Positions 15,941-25,294 of a stretch of 50,170 bases of DNA are shown here, piece by piece. Under the pieces are notes generated by a model that searched no databases, was not told the origin of the DNA, and saw only the letters and a program-made list of their open reading frames with translations. A program made the translations under genes and the position numbers. The DNA is from Microbacter sp049976245 (GTDB taxonomy: Bacteria; Bacteroidota; Bacteroidia; Bacteroidales; Paludibacteraceae): contig JBMFIQ010000018.1 of the NCBI GenBank assembly GCA_049976245.1, positions 1 through 50,170 of the forward strand. Reading direction: 5' to 3'. Every line of letters begins with the position of its first letter. Within the stretch, counting starts at the first letter, position 1.

Positions 15941-17140
15941 ATGTTTCATTTTTCTGATGCAGTGAATGATCTTCGATCGTCTGCCATTCGGGATTTGATG
16001 AGTGTGGCAACTCATCCCGATATGATTTCGTTTGCCGGTGGGATGCCCGATAATGAGCTTTTCCCTTTGGATGAAGTTCGTGAGATTTATAATCATTTGT
16101 CGCGCGGGGAACAACAGGCGGCTTTGCAGTATGCGCCAACGAGCGGATATCCGCCTTTGATTGAGGAATTGGAAAAATGGCTGTCAAAAAAAGGACTTCC
16201 CGTTTCAACCAATCGGTTGATCATCACAACGGGTTCGTTGCAGGGAATTAATATTTTTGCCAAGCTTTTTGTCAATCCGCATGATGTGGTTTTGACGGAA
16301 AATCCATCTTTTATCGGGGCTTTATCGGCTTTTAACTCCTACATGGCTGACATTCGGGGAATTCCGTTAGATGCTGAAGGCATTGACATTGAATCGCTTA
16401 AGGAGGCTTTGAATCTCGATCCTAAAATGTTGTACATTATGCCCACTTTTCACAATCCTGCCGGTATTTCGTACAGCGAAGAACGTCGTCGACAACTGTT
16501 GACGGTGATGAATGCTACCTCTGTTCCAATCCTCGAAGACGATGCTTACGGTGATTTGGTTTTTGACACTGCCGAAGGAAATCATAGGCATATTCCCTTA
16601 AAAGCCATGTCGGACAAAGAAGATCAGATTTGTTATTCGGGGTCATTTTCAAAAATATTTGGTCCCGGTGTTCGGCTTGGCTGGATGCTGTTAAGCGAAG
16701 AGTTGTACCGCAAAGCGGAATTGTGCAAACAAGCCATGGATGCCTGTTCGCCTACGTTTACTCAGGTTTTGGCATATCAGTTTCTGGCTACGGGAAAACT
16801 GGAATCGTACGTGGAGCGTGTTCGGAAAATTTATCAGCAACGATGCGATTATATGGTGGATGCCGTGTTGCGTCATTTCCCCGCTGAATCATCCTTTGTA
16901 CGTCCTCAAGGTGGTTTTTATCTTTGGGTCAAATTACCGCAAGGCATTGACGAACATCAATTGTTGAAAGATTCTCTGGCTGAAGGTGCAGTCTTTGTGG
17001 TAGGTTCAACATTTGATCCGCTTGGAAACCCCAACGGATACATTCGCCTTTCATTTTCAAATACGCCCGAAGAAAAAATTGAAAAAGGAATCCGCATTAT
17101 TGGCGATAAACTAAAAGCCTTGATGAAAAAAAGTAGTTAG
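15941..17140 (+). CDS. PLP-dependent aminotransferase, class I/II (MocR/LysN-like)
   Basis: 399 residues, fold-type I aminotransferase. Visible motifs: MISFAGGMPDNELFP at the N-terminus, TTGSLQGINIFAKLF, the Asp/Tyr cofactor site ILEDDAYGDL and the PLP lysine in SGSFSKIFGPGVRLGW. The C-terminal PQGGFYLWVKLP and RLSFSN (substrate carboxylate Arg) complete it. This subgroup contains 2-aminoadipate/LysN-type and branched-chain or aromatic aminotransferases; the exact amino acid is not readable. There is no DNA-binding N-terminal domain, so it is an enzyme and not a MocR regulator. Divergent from rpsF. Confidence 0.88.
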   Translation: MFHFSDAVNDLRSSAIRDLMSVATHPDMISFAGGMPDNELFPLDEVREIYNHLSRGEQQAALQYAPTSGYPPLIEELEKWLSKKGLPVSTNRLIITTGSLQGINIFAKLFVNPHDVVLTENPSFIGALSAFNSYMADIRGIPLDAEGIDIESLKEALNLDPKMLYIMPTFHNPAGISYSEERRRQLLTVMNATSVPILEDDAYGDLVFDTAEGNHRHIPLKAMSDKEDQICYSGSFSKIFGPGVRLGWMLLSEELYRKAELCKQAMDACSPTFTQVLAYQFLATGKLESYVERVRKIYQQRCDYMVDAVLRHFPAESSFVRPQGGFYLWVKLPQGIDEHQLLKDSLAEGAVFVVGSTFDPLGNPNGYIRLSFSNTPEEKIEKGIRIIGDKLKALMKKSS

Positions 17141-17176
17141 TTCCCATTTTTTTTACGGAAGGATTCTTACAAATCA

Positions 17177-17208
17177 TTTGTATCATTGAATATAAATGAT
17201 TAACTTTG
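17177..17208 (+). promoter_or_regulatory. Promoter of the ncRNA candidate upstream of rimP
   Basis: TTTG (17177-17180), 20 bases, then TAACTTTG (17201-17208): a full match to the Bacteroidetes consensus. No coding start follows within 250 bases. Confidence 0.75.
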
Positions 17209-17212
17209 CGAC

Positions 17213-17401
17213 GATTTTGTTGTTGGAACGTTTGTGCAACTTCACAATAAAATTAATTTAAGCAACGTGCATAAGGTGTCGGTTTGATGACGGCTATCGG
17301 ATGAAGTGCTTAAATTCAAGAGGATGATAGTTGAATACGATTTACTACACATAGTAGTTGTTTGGAAAACCCTTTTGAAGTCCTTTCAATGGGTTTTTTT
17401 T
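17213..17401 (+). ncRNA. Stand-alone structured ncRNA candidate
   Basis: About 190 nt between a consensus promoter and a strong terminator, before the separate promoter of rimP. Helices: AAGCA pairing with TGCTT across roughly 17260-17312, ATTCAA (17314-17319) with TTGAAT (17331-17336), ACTAC (17344-17348) with GTAGT (17354-17358), then the terminator stem. The only possible peptides are a few codons long. I do not recognise the family; a trans-acting sRNA or a second housekeeping RNA is possible. Limits are estimated from the promoter and terminator. Confidence 0.55.
17366..17401 (+). terminator. Rho-independent terminator of the ncRNA candidate
   Basis: AAAACCC (17366-17372) pairs with GGGTTTT (17391-17397), with an inner TTGAA/TTCAA stem, then a T-run. 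It ends transcription about 100 bases before rimP. Confidence 0.85.
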
Positions 17402-17465
17402 GTATTTACTCTTTCCTGTTTTACCGGTTAAGCTTAGTAAACCAATGGTTTATAAAAAAAATAGT

Positions 17466-17473
17466 TATATTTG
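17466..17473 (+). promoter_or_regulatory. Promoter -7 box of the rimP-nusA-infB operon
   Basis: TATATTTG matches TAnnTTTG and lies 28 bases before the rimP ATG at 17501. No TTG at the ideal distance was seen. Confidence 0.5.
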
Positions 17474-17500
17474 GCATCATTTTTTATCAAAAGTCACGCT

Positions 17501-17971
17501 ATGATAGAAAAGCAACAAGTGGAAACGATGCTTTCCGAATATTTTCAGTTTCATCCCGATTTGTTTTTGGTTGACCTTCGTATCACGCCGAGCAATCAAA
17601 TAGTGGTTGAGATGGATTCAAAGCAAGGGGTTTCCATTGATGATTGTGCACAAATGAGTGAATGGATTGAGTTGCGATTGGATCGGGAAAAGGAGGATTT
17701 TGAATTGGAAGTAAGTTCGCCGGGACTTGGTTCCCCTTTCAAAGTTAGGCAACAATATGAAAAATATTTGGGTGAAGAAGTAGAAGTTACAACTAAAGTG
17801 GGCGAGAAATGGAGCGGAATACTGGATCATCTCGATCAGGAAACATTTTCAGTCAGAGTAACGGAAAAGATAAAGCCTGAAGGGGCTAAAAGGAGCAAAA
17901 TGGTAGAACGGTTGAAGTCATTCACGTTTGACGAAATAAAAAAAACAACCTATTTAATTAGATTCAAATAG
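17501..17971 (+). CDS. rimP: Ribosome maturation factor RimP
   Basis: 156 residues from the ATG at 17501; the frame is open to a TTG at 17471, but that overlaps the promoter. RimP assists 30S maturation. Characteristic text is the LDREKEDFELEVSSPGLGSPF stretch, with the conserved SSPGL, in the N-terminal domain, then an SH3-like C-terminal domain (YEKYLGEEVEVTTKVGEKWSGIL). First gene of the classical rimP-nusA-infB operon, 2 bp before nusA. Confidence 0.95.
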   Translation: MIEKQQVETMLSEYFQFHPDLFLVDLRITPSNQIVVEMDSKQGVSIDDCAQMSEWIELRLDREKEDFELEVSSPGLGSPFKVRQQYEKYLGEEVEVTTKVGEKWSGILDHLDQETFSVRVTEKIKPEGAKRSKMVERLKSFTFDEIKKTTYLIRFK

Positions 17972-17973
17972 CT

Positions 17974-19224
17974 ATGAGCAAAATGGAAACCATCAATTTC
18001 ATTGAAACCTTTGCGGAATTCAAAGAACTAAAAAATATTGATCGCACGGTGTTGGTTAGTATTTTGGAAGAATCGTTTCGTGGTGCGCTGACTAAAATGT
18101 TTGGTTCAGATGAAAATTTTGATGTGATCATCAACCCCGACAAAGGGGATTTTGAAATTTGGCATAACAGAGAAGTGGTGCCCGACGACGAAGTGGAGGA
18201 TCCGATTCGTCAAATCTCATTATCGGAAGCAAAGAAAATTGATGAAGATTATGAAATTGGTGAAACAGTGGCCGATGCCGTCAATTTTTTAAGTTTTGGG
18301 CGACGGGCTATTTTAACATTACGTCAAACACTTTCATCCAAAATTTTGGAGCTTCAAAAAGATTTTCTGTACAATAAATACAAAGATCGTGTTGGTGAAA
18401 TTGTGAGCGGAGAAGTGTATCAAATGTGGAAGAAAGAAATCTTGCTTTTAGACGATGAAGGAAATGAATTGTTGCTTCCCAAAGCTGAACAAATCCCAGC
18501 CGATTTTTATCGAAAAGGCGATACAGTTCGCTGTGTGGTGCTAAAAGTGGAGAATCGGAATGGGAATCCTAAAATCATTGTTTCACGTACCTCTCCCGTG
18601 TTTTTGCAACGGCTGTTTGAATTGGAAGTTCCTGAAATTCACGACGGACTGATTACCATTCGAAAAATTGCCCGCATACCCGGCGAGCGTGCCAAAGTGG
18701 CTGTCGAAACATACGATGAACGCATTGATCCGGTAGGAGCCTGCGTTGGTGTGAAAGGGGCACGCATTCATGGTATTGTGCGTGAACTGCGGAATGAAAA
18801 CATTGACGTGATCAATTACACCAACAATATTTCATTGTTCATTGCCCGTTCGTTAAGTCCGGCTAAAATTACATCCATTCAATTGGATGAAACCAACCAC
18901 AAAGCCGATGTATATTTAAAGCCTGAGGAAATTTCAATGGCTATCGGTAAAAACGGGATGAACATACGTTTAGCTTCGATGCTGACCGAATACACCATTG
19001 ACGTGTTCCGCGATATTGATGAGGCTGACGAAGAAGATATTTATTTGGATGAATTTAATGATGAAATTGAACAATGGGTTATTGATGTGCTCAAATCTAT
19101 TGGATGCGACACGGCGAAAAGCGTTCTGGCGATTCCCCGCGAAGAATTGATTCAACGAAGCGATTTGGAGGAAGAAACCATTGATGATGTCTTGCGTGTG
19201 ATTAAGGCGGAATTTGAAGAATAA
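17974..19224 (+). CDS. nusA: Transcription termination/antitermination factor NusA
   Basis: 416 residues. NusA binds RNA polymerase and modulates pausing, termination and antitermination. The order is an N-terminal RNAP-binding domain, an S1 domain (VGEIVSGEVYQMWKKEILL), two KH domains (GACVGVKGARIHGIVRELRNENIDVI and EISMAIGKNGMNIRLA) and a short acidic C-terminal part, typical for Bacteroidetes. The ATG at 17974 follows rimP by 2 bp; a second in-frame ATG three codons later is an alternative. Confidence 0.97.
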   Translation: MSKMETINFIETFAEFKELKNIDRTVLVSILEESFRGALTKMFGSDENFDVIINPDKGDFEIWHNREVVPDDEVEDPIRQISLSEAKKIDEDYEIGETVADAVNFLSFGRRAILTLRQTLSSKILELQKDFLYNKYKDRVGEIVSGEVYQMWKKEILLLDDEGNELLLPKAEQIPADFYRKGDTVRCVVLKVENRNGNPKIIVSRTSPVFLQRLFELEVPEIHDGLITIRKIARIPGERAKVAVETYDERIDPVGACVGVKGARIHGIVRELRNENIDVINYTNNISLFIARSLSPAKITSIQLDETNHKADVYLKPEEISMAIGKNGMNIRLASMLTEYTIDVFRDIDEADEEDIYLDEFNDEIEQWVIDVLKSIGCDTAKSVLAIPREELIQRSDLEEETIDDVLRVIKAEFEE

Positions 19225-19355
19225 CCGTTTCTCCCACCAAAAGGATCTCAGTTTGTCCGTCAAGTCACCAATATATTAACCGCCATTTTCATACACGCTT
19301 ATTCAAGTTGGAACAAAATAAAAAGAGCATATCGTTTTTTAACAATATAATTACT

Positions 19356-22300
19356 ATGTCGAGTATCAGGTTAAGTAAAGTCGTAAAAGATTTAAACGTA
19401 GGACTTTCTACAGCTGTTGAATTTTTGCGAAAAAAAGGACATGCTGTCGAACCCAATCCAAATCATAAAATTTCGGATGAAGAATATGCTTTGCTTGTAA
19501 AAGAATTTAGTATTGATAAGGATTTGAAGTTATTATCGGAAAAAGAACTCAAGGCGCGCCTGGAGAAAGAAAAATTAAATCAGCAAAGCGATATGCATCT
19601 TAAGTCTTCCATCGAAACGAAGGCTCCTCATGATATTCCGGCTGAAACATTGCTGCATACTTCTGCCGAGAAAGCTGTTGCAAACGAAATGGCAGGTCCC
19701 GATGCATCCCACAAAGCAACACCCGAAGAAATTAAATTAGAAATAGACAAAGAATTGTTGCCACACCTCAAACCGGTTGGCAAAATTGATTTGGATCAGG
19801 TCAATAAACCTGCTATGCCCAAACAACACGAAGCATCTGAGCATGAACAGCCTTCTGTGTCAACCGAAAATCCGGAATTTCCGAAATCATCAATGGAAGC
19901 TGAACCGGAGGCAACTTTTTCAGACAATCAATCCATCTTGGAAAGTAACAATCAGTCGGAGACCGATCAAAACGATCAAGAATATGCTGAGCCAAGTGAA
20001 TTAAGCGAAACGACTGAACCCTTTACTCCGCTTGAAGAAGAGTTTGAAGAAGATCTGGAAAATGATGTTTTTGATGAAGAAGAAGTGGAAGAGGAAATCG
20101 AAACAGAAACAGAAGAAGAGCCGGTTGCTTTGGAAAATCAACCGAACCCTGATGCTCCAGTCGAAGATGAATTGTTTCAATTAAGACCTCACGTCATTAA
20201 AAATTCAATCAAAGTGGTCAACAAGATTGACCTGGATAACATCAACCAGCAAACACGTCCCAAAAAGAAATCGAAGGAAGAAAAGCGCAAAGAAAGAGAG
20301 GAAAAGGAGCGAGTCTTGCGAAATCAAAAATCATTGAATTCATCGACTTCTCACAATCCACCGCATCCGCCCGTCATTGAGCAAAAACCTTCCACTCCCA
20401 TCAAAGTGGTGTTGGCTGAGGATAAAAAGAAAGAAAAGAGAAAACGCATTCATAAGGAGAAAGTTGCACTCGACAAACCGCCTGTGGTGGTAACACATCC
20501 CAATAAAAATGTGGATCACAAGCCTAAATCTGGAGAAGGAACGTTTACTAAACGACCTTTTAAACCTGAAGTGAACGAAGAAGATGTGCAAAAACAGATC
20601 AAAGAAACTCTGGCACGTTTGACTCAGAAAAAAACCAAAGGATCAAAATACAGAAAAGAGCGACGTGGGGCCATTGTTGCTCGTCAAATGGAACGTGATG
20701 AGCTTGAAAGGGATAATGAACATCTGCTGAAACTGACTGAGTTTGTAACGGTTGCCGAATTGGCTTCCATGATGAATGTCCCTGTGACCAATGTCATTGC
20801 CACTTGCATGAATCTTGGCGTGATGGTGTCCATCAACCAACGATTAGATGCCGAAACCATCAATATTGTTGCCGATGAGTTTGGATTTGCTACCGAGTAT
20901 GTCAGTTCGGAAGTAATTGAAGCCATTCGACAGGATGAAGACGATGACGAGTCAATGCGTATTACCCGACCTCCCATTGTCACCGTCATGGGACATGTGG
21001 ACCATGGGAAAACTTCATTGCTCGATTACATCCGTAAATCGAATGTGATTGCCGGCGAAGCTGGAGGTATTACTCAACATATTGGTGCATATCACGTTAC
21101 GCTCGAAAATGGTAGTCGAATCACCTTTTTGGATACTCCGGGTCACGAAGCATTTACGGCCATGCGTGCGCGTGGTGCCGCAGTGACCGATATTGCCATC
21201 ATCATTGTGGCTGCCGATGACAGTGTGATGCCTCAAACCGTTGAAGCCATTCATCATGCGGCTGCTGCCAATGTCCCCATTGTTTTTGCCATAAATAAAA
21301 TTGACAAACCGGGAGCAAATCCTGAAAAGATCAAAGAAGCATTGGCTAATATGAATTATTTGGTGGAAGACTGGGGCGGAAAATATCAATCACAGGAAAT
21401 ATCGGCTAAGAAAGGAACCGGAGTCAAAGAATTATTGGAAAAGGTTTTGCTCGAAGCTGAACTATTGGATTTGAAAGCGAATCCCAATAAACGAGCCTTA
21501 GGTTCTATCATCGAATCGTCATTGGATAAAGGGCGGGGTTATGTAGCCACGGTGCTTGTGCAGGACGGAACTTTACACATTGGCGATGTGGTTTTGGCCG
21601 GAACACATTTTGGAAAGGTGAAAGCCATGTTTAACGAGCGAAATCAAAAAGTGAATCAGGCAGGACCTGCTGAACCGGTCATTATCCTTGGATTGAACGG
21701 CGCACCACAGGCGGGAGACAACTTTAATGTTATGACCACCGAACAGGAAGCACGGGAAATTGCCAACAAACGGGAACAATTGCAACGTGAACAAGGATTA
21801 CGAACAAGCCGACACATTACGTTGGATGAGATTGGTCGTCGTATTGCAATCGGTAATTTTCAGGAATTAAACATTATCGTAAAAGGAGATGTGGACGGCT
21901 CCATTGAAGCGCTGTCCGATTCATTGATCAAGTTATCAACCGACCAAATTCAGGTCAATGTCATTCATAAAGCGGTAGGTCCCATTTCGGAATCGGACGT
22001 GATGTTGGCTGCCGCTTCCAATGCCATTATTGTCGGGTTCCAGGTTCGTCCTTCTATGGCAGCGCGTAAATTAGCCGAAAAGGAGGAAATCGATATTCGT
22101 CTCTATTCCATCATTTACAATGCTATTGAAGAGATCAAGGCAGCCATGGAAGGGATGTTGTCTCCTGAAATTAAAGAAGAGATTGTGGCTACGGTGGAAG
22201 TGCTTGAGGTGTTCAAAATTACTAAAGTTGGCACCGTTGCCGGTTGCATTGTCAGAGAAGGGAAAATAAAACGTGGTACCAAAGTGCGTTTGATTCGCGA

Positions 22301-22472
22301 CGGCATTGTCGTTTATACCGGGGAACTTGGATCCTTAAAACGATTTAAGGAAGACGTGAAAGAGGTCTCGAGCGGCTATGAATGTGGATTGAATATTGCC
22401 AATTACAATGATATTAAAATTGGAGATATCATTGAAGGTTATGAAGAAGTTGAAGTGAAAAAATCACTTTGA
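19356..22472 (+). CDS. infB: Translation initiation factor IF-2
   Basis: 1038 residues from the ATG at 19356 (MSSIRLSKVVKDLNVGLSTAVEFLRKKGH), the normal Bacteroidetes IF-2 start; the frame open to 19308 is poorly typical. IF-2 places initiator fMet-tRNA on the 30S subunit as a GTPase. The long N-terminal region is acidic and low in complexity, then basic. G1 is GHVDHGKTS near residue 546, followed by DTPGHEAF and NKID. The C-terminal beta-barrels follow. Third gene of the operon, 131 bp after nusA. A weak AAAGG/CCTTT hairpin with T-run follows the stop. Confidence 0.97.
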   Translation: MSSIRLSKVVKDLNVGLSTAVEFLRKKGHAVEPNPNHKISDEEYALLVKEFSIDKDLKLLSEKELKARLEKEKLNQQSDMHLKSSIETKAPHDIPAETLLHTSAEKAVANEMAGPDASHKATPEEIKLEIDKELLPHLKPVGKIDLDQVNKPAMPKQHEASEHEQPSVSTENPEFPKSSMEAEPEATFSDNQSILESNNQSETDQNDQEYAEPSELSETTEPFTPLEEEFEEDLENDVFDEEEVEEEIETETEEEPVALENQPNPDAPVEDELFQLRPHVIKNSIKVVNKIDLDNINQQTRPKKKSKEEKRKEREEKERVLRNQKSLNSSTSHNPPHPPVIEQKPSTPIKVVLAEDKKKEKRKRIHKEKVALDKPPVVVTHPNKNVDHKPKSGEGTFTKRPFKPEVNEEDVQKQIKETLARLTQKKTKGSKYRKERRGAIVARQMERDELERDNEHLLKLTEFVTVAELASMMNVPVTNVIATCMNLGVMVSINQRLDAETINIVADEFGFATEYVSSEVIEAIRQDEDDDESMRITRPPIVTVMGHVDHGKTSLLDYIRKSNVIAGEAGGITQHIGAYHVTLENGSRITFLDTPGHEAFTAMRARGAAVTDIAIIIVAADDSVMPQTVEAIHHAAAANVPIVFAINKIDKPGANPEKIKEALANMNYLVEDWGGKYQSQEISAKKGTGVKELLEKVLLEAELLDLKANPNKRALGSIIESSLDKGRGYVATVLVQDGTLHIGDVVLAGTHFGKVKAMFNERNQKVNQAGPAEPVIILGLNGAPQAGDNFNVMTTEQEAREIANKREQLQREQGLRTSRHITLDEIGRRIAIGNFQELNIIVKGDVDGSIEALSDSLIKLSTDQIQVNVIHKAVGPISESDVMLAAASNAIIVGFQVRPSMAARKLAEKEEIDIRLYSIIYNAIEEIKAAMEGMLSPEIKEEIVATVEVLEVFKITKVGTVAGCIVREGKIKRGTKVRLIRDGIVVYTGELGSLKRFKEDVKEVSSGYECGLNIANYNDIKIGDIIEGYEEVEVKKSL

Positions 22473-22612
22473 CAGATTGAAAAGGCTTTATTCCTTTTTT
22501 CTTGCTCACGTCGTATTTTCTGCCTGACAAATGCCTGATTCAACTCGTGGTATGATTTTTATCAAGAGAGCACCATTTTTTGTTGTTTCGTTTTAGATGA
22601 TGATCATGGCTT

Positions 22613-23119
22613 ATGACTAAGCTCGATTGGTTGTTTTTAGCATTGCTTGGCATTGGCTTCATCCGAGGATGGATCAAAGGTGTCATCCAACAATTGGTTG
22701 CACTGGCTGCGTTCATCGTGGGAATTTATGTGGCCTTGGCTTTTGATCATTCGTTGGCTTTTTGGCTTTCACCACATCTTCATTTGGTGCATCAAACGGC
22801 TTTGATTGTTGCTTTTGTGTTGCTGTTTGTAGCTTGTGCTTTGGTGTTGCTTGTCGTGGGCAAAATGGTTTCCGCTTTTTTTAAAATCATCTCCTTGGGT
22901 TGGGTCGATTGTGGCATCGGAGCCGTGCTTGGTTTGTTAAAAGTTGCTTTGATCATTGGTGTTGCATTACAACTTTTTGAGATGTTCCCCATGGCAAAAT
23001 CGAGTGACAAGTCGTCGCCTACGCATTCATTCTTATATCAATCGCTTGCTGCATTCCCATCAAAAGTGCTTCCCTTTGTTGATATTCATTTTTTGGAAAA
23101 TCAAAAGAAAAATCAATGA
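22613..23119 (+). CDS. CvpA family membrane protein
   Basis: 168 residues with four hydrophobic segments and the family start WLFLALLGIGFIRGWIKGVIQQL. CvpA-type proteins are inner-membrane proteins named for colicin V production in E. coli; their molecular role is poorly understood. The Gly-Trp-Ile-Lys-Gly loop and the VDCGIGAVLGLLKVALII segment are typical. It lies between infB and fba in the same direction with 140 bp upstream, so it may be cotranscribed with infB or have its own weak promoter. Confidence 0.8.
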   Translation: MTKLDWLFLALLGIGFIRGWIKGVIQQLVALAAFIVGIYVALAFDHSLAFWLSPHLHLVHQTALIVAFVLLFVACALVLLVVGKMVSAFFKIISLGWVDCGIGAVLGLLKVALIIGVALQLFEMFPMAKSSDKSSPTHSFLYQSLAAFPSKVLPFVDIHFLENQKKNQ

Positions 23120-23190
23120 TCCTCTCTTTTTTTTTGGTCATTTTCTTGATAAAAAATGTTATATTTTAAAACGACATCACCAAAATGAAG

Positions 23191-23198
23191 TATCTTTG
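23191..23198 (+). promoter_or_regulatory. Promoter -7 box of fba
   Basis: TATCTTTG, a full TAnnTTTG match 39 bases before the ATG at 23237. The upstream TTG is not at the ideal distance. Confidence 0.6.
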
Positions 23199-23236
23199 CA
23201 AAAGAAATTGATTTTCATTTTTTAAAAACTACAGAT

Positions 23237-24229
23237 ATGGTAAGTTACAAAGAATTGGGTTTGGTCAACACAAAAGAGTTATTCAAAAAAGCATTTGATG
23301 GTAAATATGCCATTCCTGCTTTTAATTTTAACAACATGGAACAGCTGCAGGCCATCATTTCTGCTTGTGTTGAAGAACGTTCCCCTGTTATTTTACAAGT
23401 GTCAAAAGGTGCTAGAGCTTATGCCAATGAAACGTTGTTGCGTTACATGGCACAAGGAGCCGTTGAATATGCCAAAGAATTGGGTTACAACATCCCTATT
23501 GTGTTGCATTTGGATCACGGTGATTCGTTCGAGTTGTGTAAATCATGCATTGAAAGCGGGTTTTCATCAGTTATGATCGACGGTTCTCATTTGCCTTACG
23601 ACGAAAATGTTGCTTTGACCCGTAAAGTGGTCGAATTTGCTCATGCTCACGATGTGACTGTTGAAGGTGAATTAGGTGTGTTGGCTGGTGTAGAAGATGA
23701 AGTTTCAGCCGAACATCATACATACACTCGTCCGGAAGAAGTGGAAGATTTTGTGAAAAAAACGGGCGTTGATTCTTTGGCTATTTCGATCGGGACATCG
23801 CACGGTGCCAATAAATTTAAACCGGAACAATGTACACGAAATGCTCAAGGTCGTTTGGTTCCGCCGCCATTGCGTTTTGATATTTTGGAAGAAGTTGAAA
23901 AACGAATACCCGGATTTCCAATTGTCCTTCACGGTTCTTCCTCGGTACCTCAAGAAGATGTGGATACCATCAATAAATATGGCGGCGCTTTGAAAGATGC
24001 CATTGGCATTCCTGAAGAAGAGTTGCGTCATGCCGCTACTTCGGCTGTGTGCAAAATCAATATTGATTCCGACGCAAGATTGGCTATGACAGCTGCCATT
24101 CGTGAAGTGTTTGCCACAAAGCCGGCTGAATTTGATCCACGTAAATACTTGGGCCCGGCACGTGATCACATGAAAGCATTGTATAAACATAAAGTTACCA
24201 ATGTGCTGGGCAGTGCCGGAAAAGCATAA
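23237..24229 (+). CDS. fba: Class II fructose-bisphosphate aldolase
   Basis: 330 residues, the length of the zinc-dependent class II aldolases found in Bacteroidetes. It cleaves fructose 1,6-bisphosphate to dihydroxyacetone phosphate and glyceraldehyde 3-phosphate in glycolysis and gluconeogenesis. Motifs: AIPAFNFNNMEQLQAI at the N-terminus, the metal-site VLHLDHGDSFE, SVMIDGSHLPYDENV, GELGVLAGVEDE, and LHGSSSVPQ. Cytosolic. It has its own promoter and terminator, so it is probably monocistronic and strongly expressed. Confidence 0.95.
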   Translation: MVSYKELGLVNTKELFKKAFDGKYAIPAFNFNNMEQLQAIISACVEERSPVILQVSKGARAYANETLLRYMAQGAVEYAKELGYNIPIVLHLDHGDSFELCKSCIESGFSSVMIDGSHLPYDENVALTRKVVEFAHAHDVTVEGELGVLAGVEDEVSAEHHTYTRPEEVEDFVKKTGVDSLAISIGTSHGANKFKPEQCTRNAQGRLVPPPLRFDILEEVEKRIPGFPIVLHGSSSVPQEDVDTINKYGGALKDAIGIPEEELRHAATSAVCKINIDSDARLAMTAAIREVFATKPAEFDPRKYLGPARDHMKALYKHKVTNVLGSAGKA

Positions 24230-24266
24230 GCGGTGTAAATCTTTTTTGTGACAATGTTTGGAAGAG

Positions 24267-24295
24267 GCTGTCTTAAATAAGGCAGCTTTTTCTTT
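24267..24295 (+). terminator. Terminator of fba
   Basis: GCTGTCTT (24267-24274) pairs with AAGGCAGC (24279-24286), with one T-G wobble, over a four-base loop, followed by TTTTTCTTT. Confidence 0.8.
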
Positions 24296-24315
24296 ATGGT
24301 TCACAATAAAGTCGT

Positions 24316-24323
24316 TATCTTTG
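24316..24323 (+). promoter_or_regulatory. Promoter -7 box of the glycosylase gene
   Basis: TATCTTTG, 22 bases before the ATG at 24345, giving a very short leader. Confidence 0.55.
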
Positions 24324-24344
24324 TGTAAAGATTGACAATCGATC

Positions 24345-24857
24345 ATGGTGGTACGATTAACAAACGATTTTTTTCAACAAGATGCACATTGGGTGGCACC
24401 CCGACTTTTGGGGAAAATCATTGTGAGGAGATTGGACGACGGGAATGAAATTCGTCTGAAAATCACTGAAACGGAAATTTATTACGGCCAGGAAGATAAA
24501 GCCTGTCATGCCAGCAAAGGCAGAACTCCCCGTACGGAAATCATGTACGCTGCAGGTGGAAAGTTGTATGTTTATTTCATCTACGGCATGTATTGGTTGT
24601 TGAATATTGTTACGGGAAATGAAGGACATCCGCAGGCGGTGTTGATTCGAGGTGCTGAGCATTTTAACGGACCGGGCAAAGTGGGAAGAGCCCTTCACAT
24701 CGATCGGTCGTTTTATGGAGAAGACATTGAGCTCTCAACACGTCTTTGGGTGGAAGATCACCATTTTCAGCCTCAATATGAAATGACAACCAGGGTTGGC
24801 ATTGATTATGCCGGTGAAGAATGGATCAGTAAACCATGGCGATTTGTGGCAAAATAA
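24345..24857 (+). CDS. mpg: DNA-3-methyladenine glycosylase (AAG/MPG family)
   Basis: 170 residues, near the short end of the family (often about 190-200). It removes alkylated or deaminated purines in base excision repair. Family motifs are complete: LLGKIIVRR, ITETEIYYGQEDKACHASKGRTPR (the catalytic Glu in the TETE-type stretch), and MYAAGGKLYVYFIYGMYWLLNIVTG. GPGKVGRAL and the C-terminal TTRVGI match the substrate pocket. The protein ends SKPWRFVAK, as in complete homologues. Cytosolic. Downstream rbfA follows after 77 bp and may be cotranscribed. Confidence 0.92.
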   Translation: MVVRLTNDFFQQDAHWVAPRLLGKIIVRRLDDGNEIRLKITETEIYYGQEDKACHASKGRTPRTEIMYAAGGKLYVYFIYGMYWLLNIVTGNEGHPQAVLIRGAEHFNGPGKVGRALHIDRSFYGEDIELSTRLWVEDHHFQPQYEMTTRVGIDYAGEEWISKPWRFVAK

Positions 24858-24934
24858 TTCCGTTTCGGAGTGCTTGATCAACTGAACTTTTCACTTCATT
24901 CGGGTTTTGGAAGTATAAATCAATTATAAATGAA

Positions 24935-25276
24935 ATGGATACAACAAGACAACAAAAAATCAACCGATTGCTTCAAAAAGAACTCAGCGAAATTTTTCTT
25001 TTGGAAGCGCGTGATGTGATTCGCGGTACCATCTTAACGGTTACTCAGGTTCGCATTACACCCGACTTAAGCATTGCCCGTATTTATTTAAGCATATTTC
25101 CAAGCAATCAGACGGAAATGGTTTTAAATCACATCAAAGAGAATACAAAATCCATCCGTTTTCAACTTGGAGAACGTGTACGGCATCAATTGCGCATTAT
25201 TCCCGAATTGACCTTTTATGTGGATGATTCTCTGGATTACATCGAAAATATTGACACATTGCTTACTAAGGATTAA
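24935..25276 (+). CDS. rbfA: Ribosome-binding factor A
   Basis: 113 residues, a KH-type factor for late 30S maturation. The sequence shows QQKINRLLQKELSEIF at the N-terminus, LTVTQVRITPDLSIARIYLSIF in the centre and LRIIPELTFYVDDSLDY, which is the diagnostic RxxPeLxFxxDxs motif of RbfA. It sits 18 bp before the permease gene, suggesting one transcript. Confidence 0.95.
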   Translation: MDTTRQQKINRLLQKELSEIFLLEARDVIRGTILTVTQVRITPDLSIARIYLSIFPSNQTEMVLNHIKENTKSIRFQLGERVRHQLRIIPELTFYVDDSLDYIENIDTLLTKD

Positions 25277-25294
25277 AAAGCCAATTCGTCTTCA

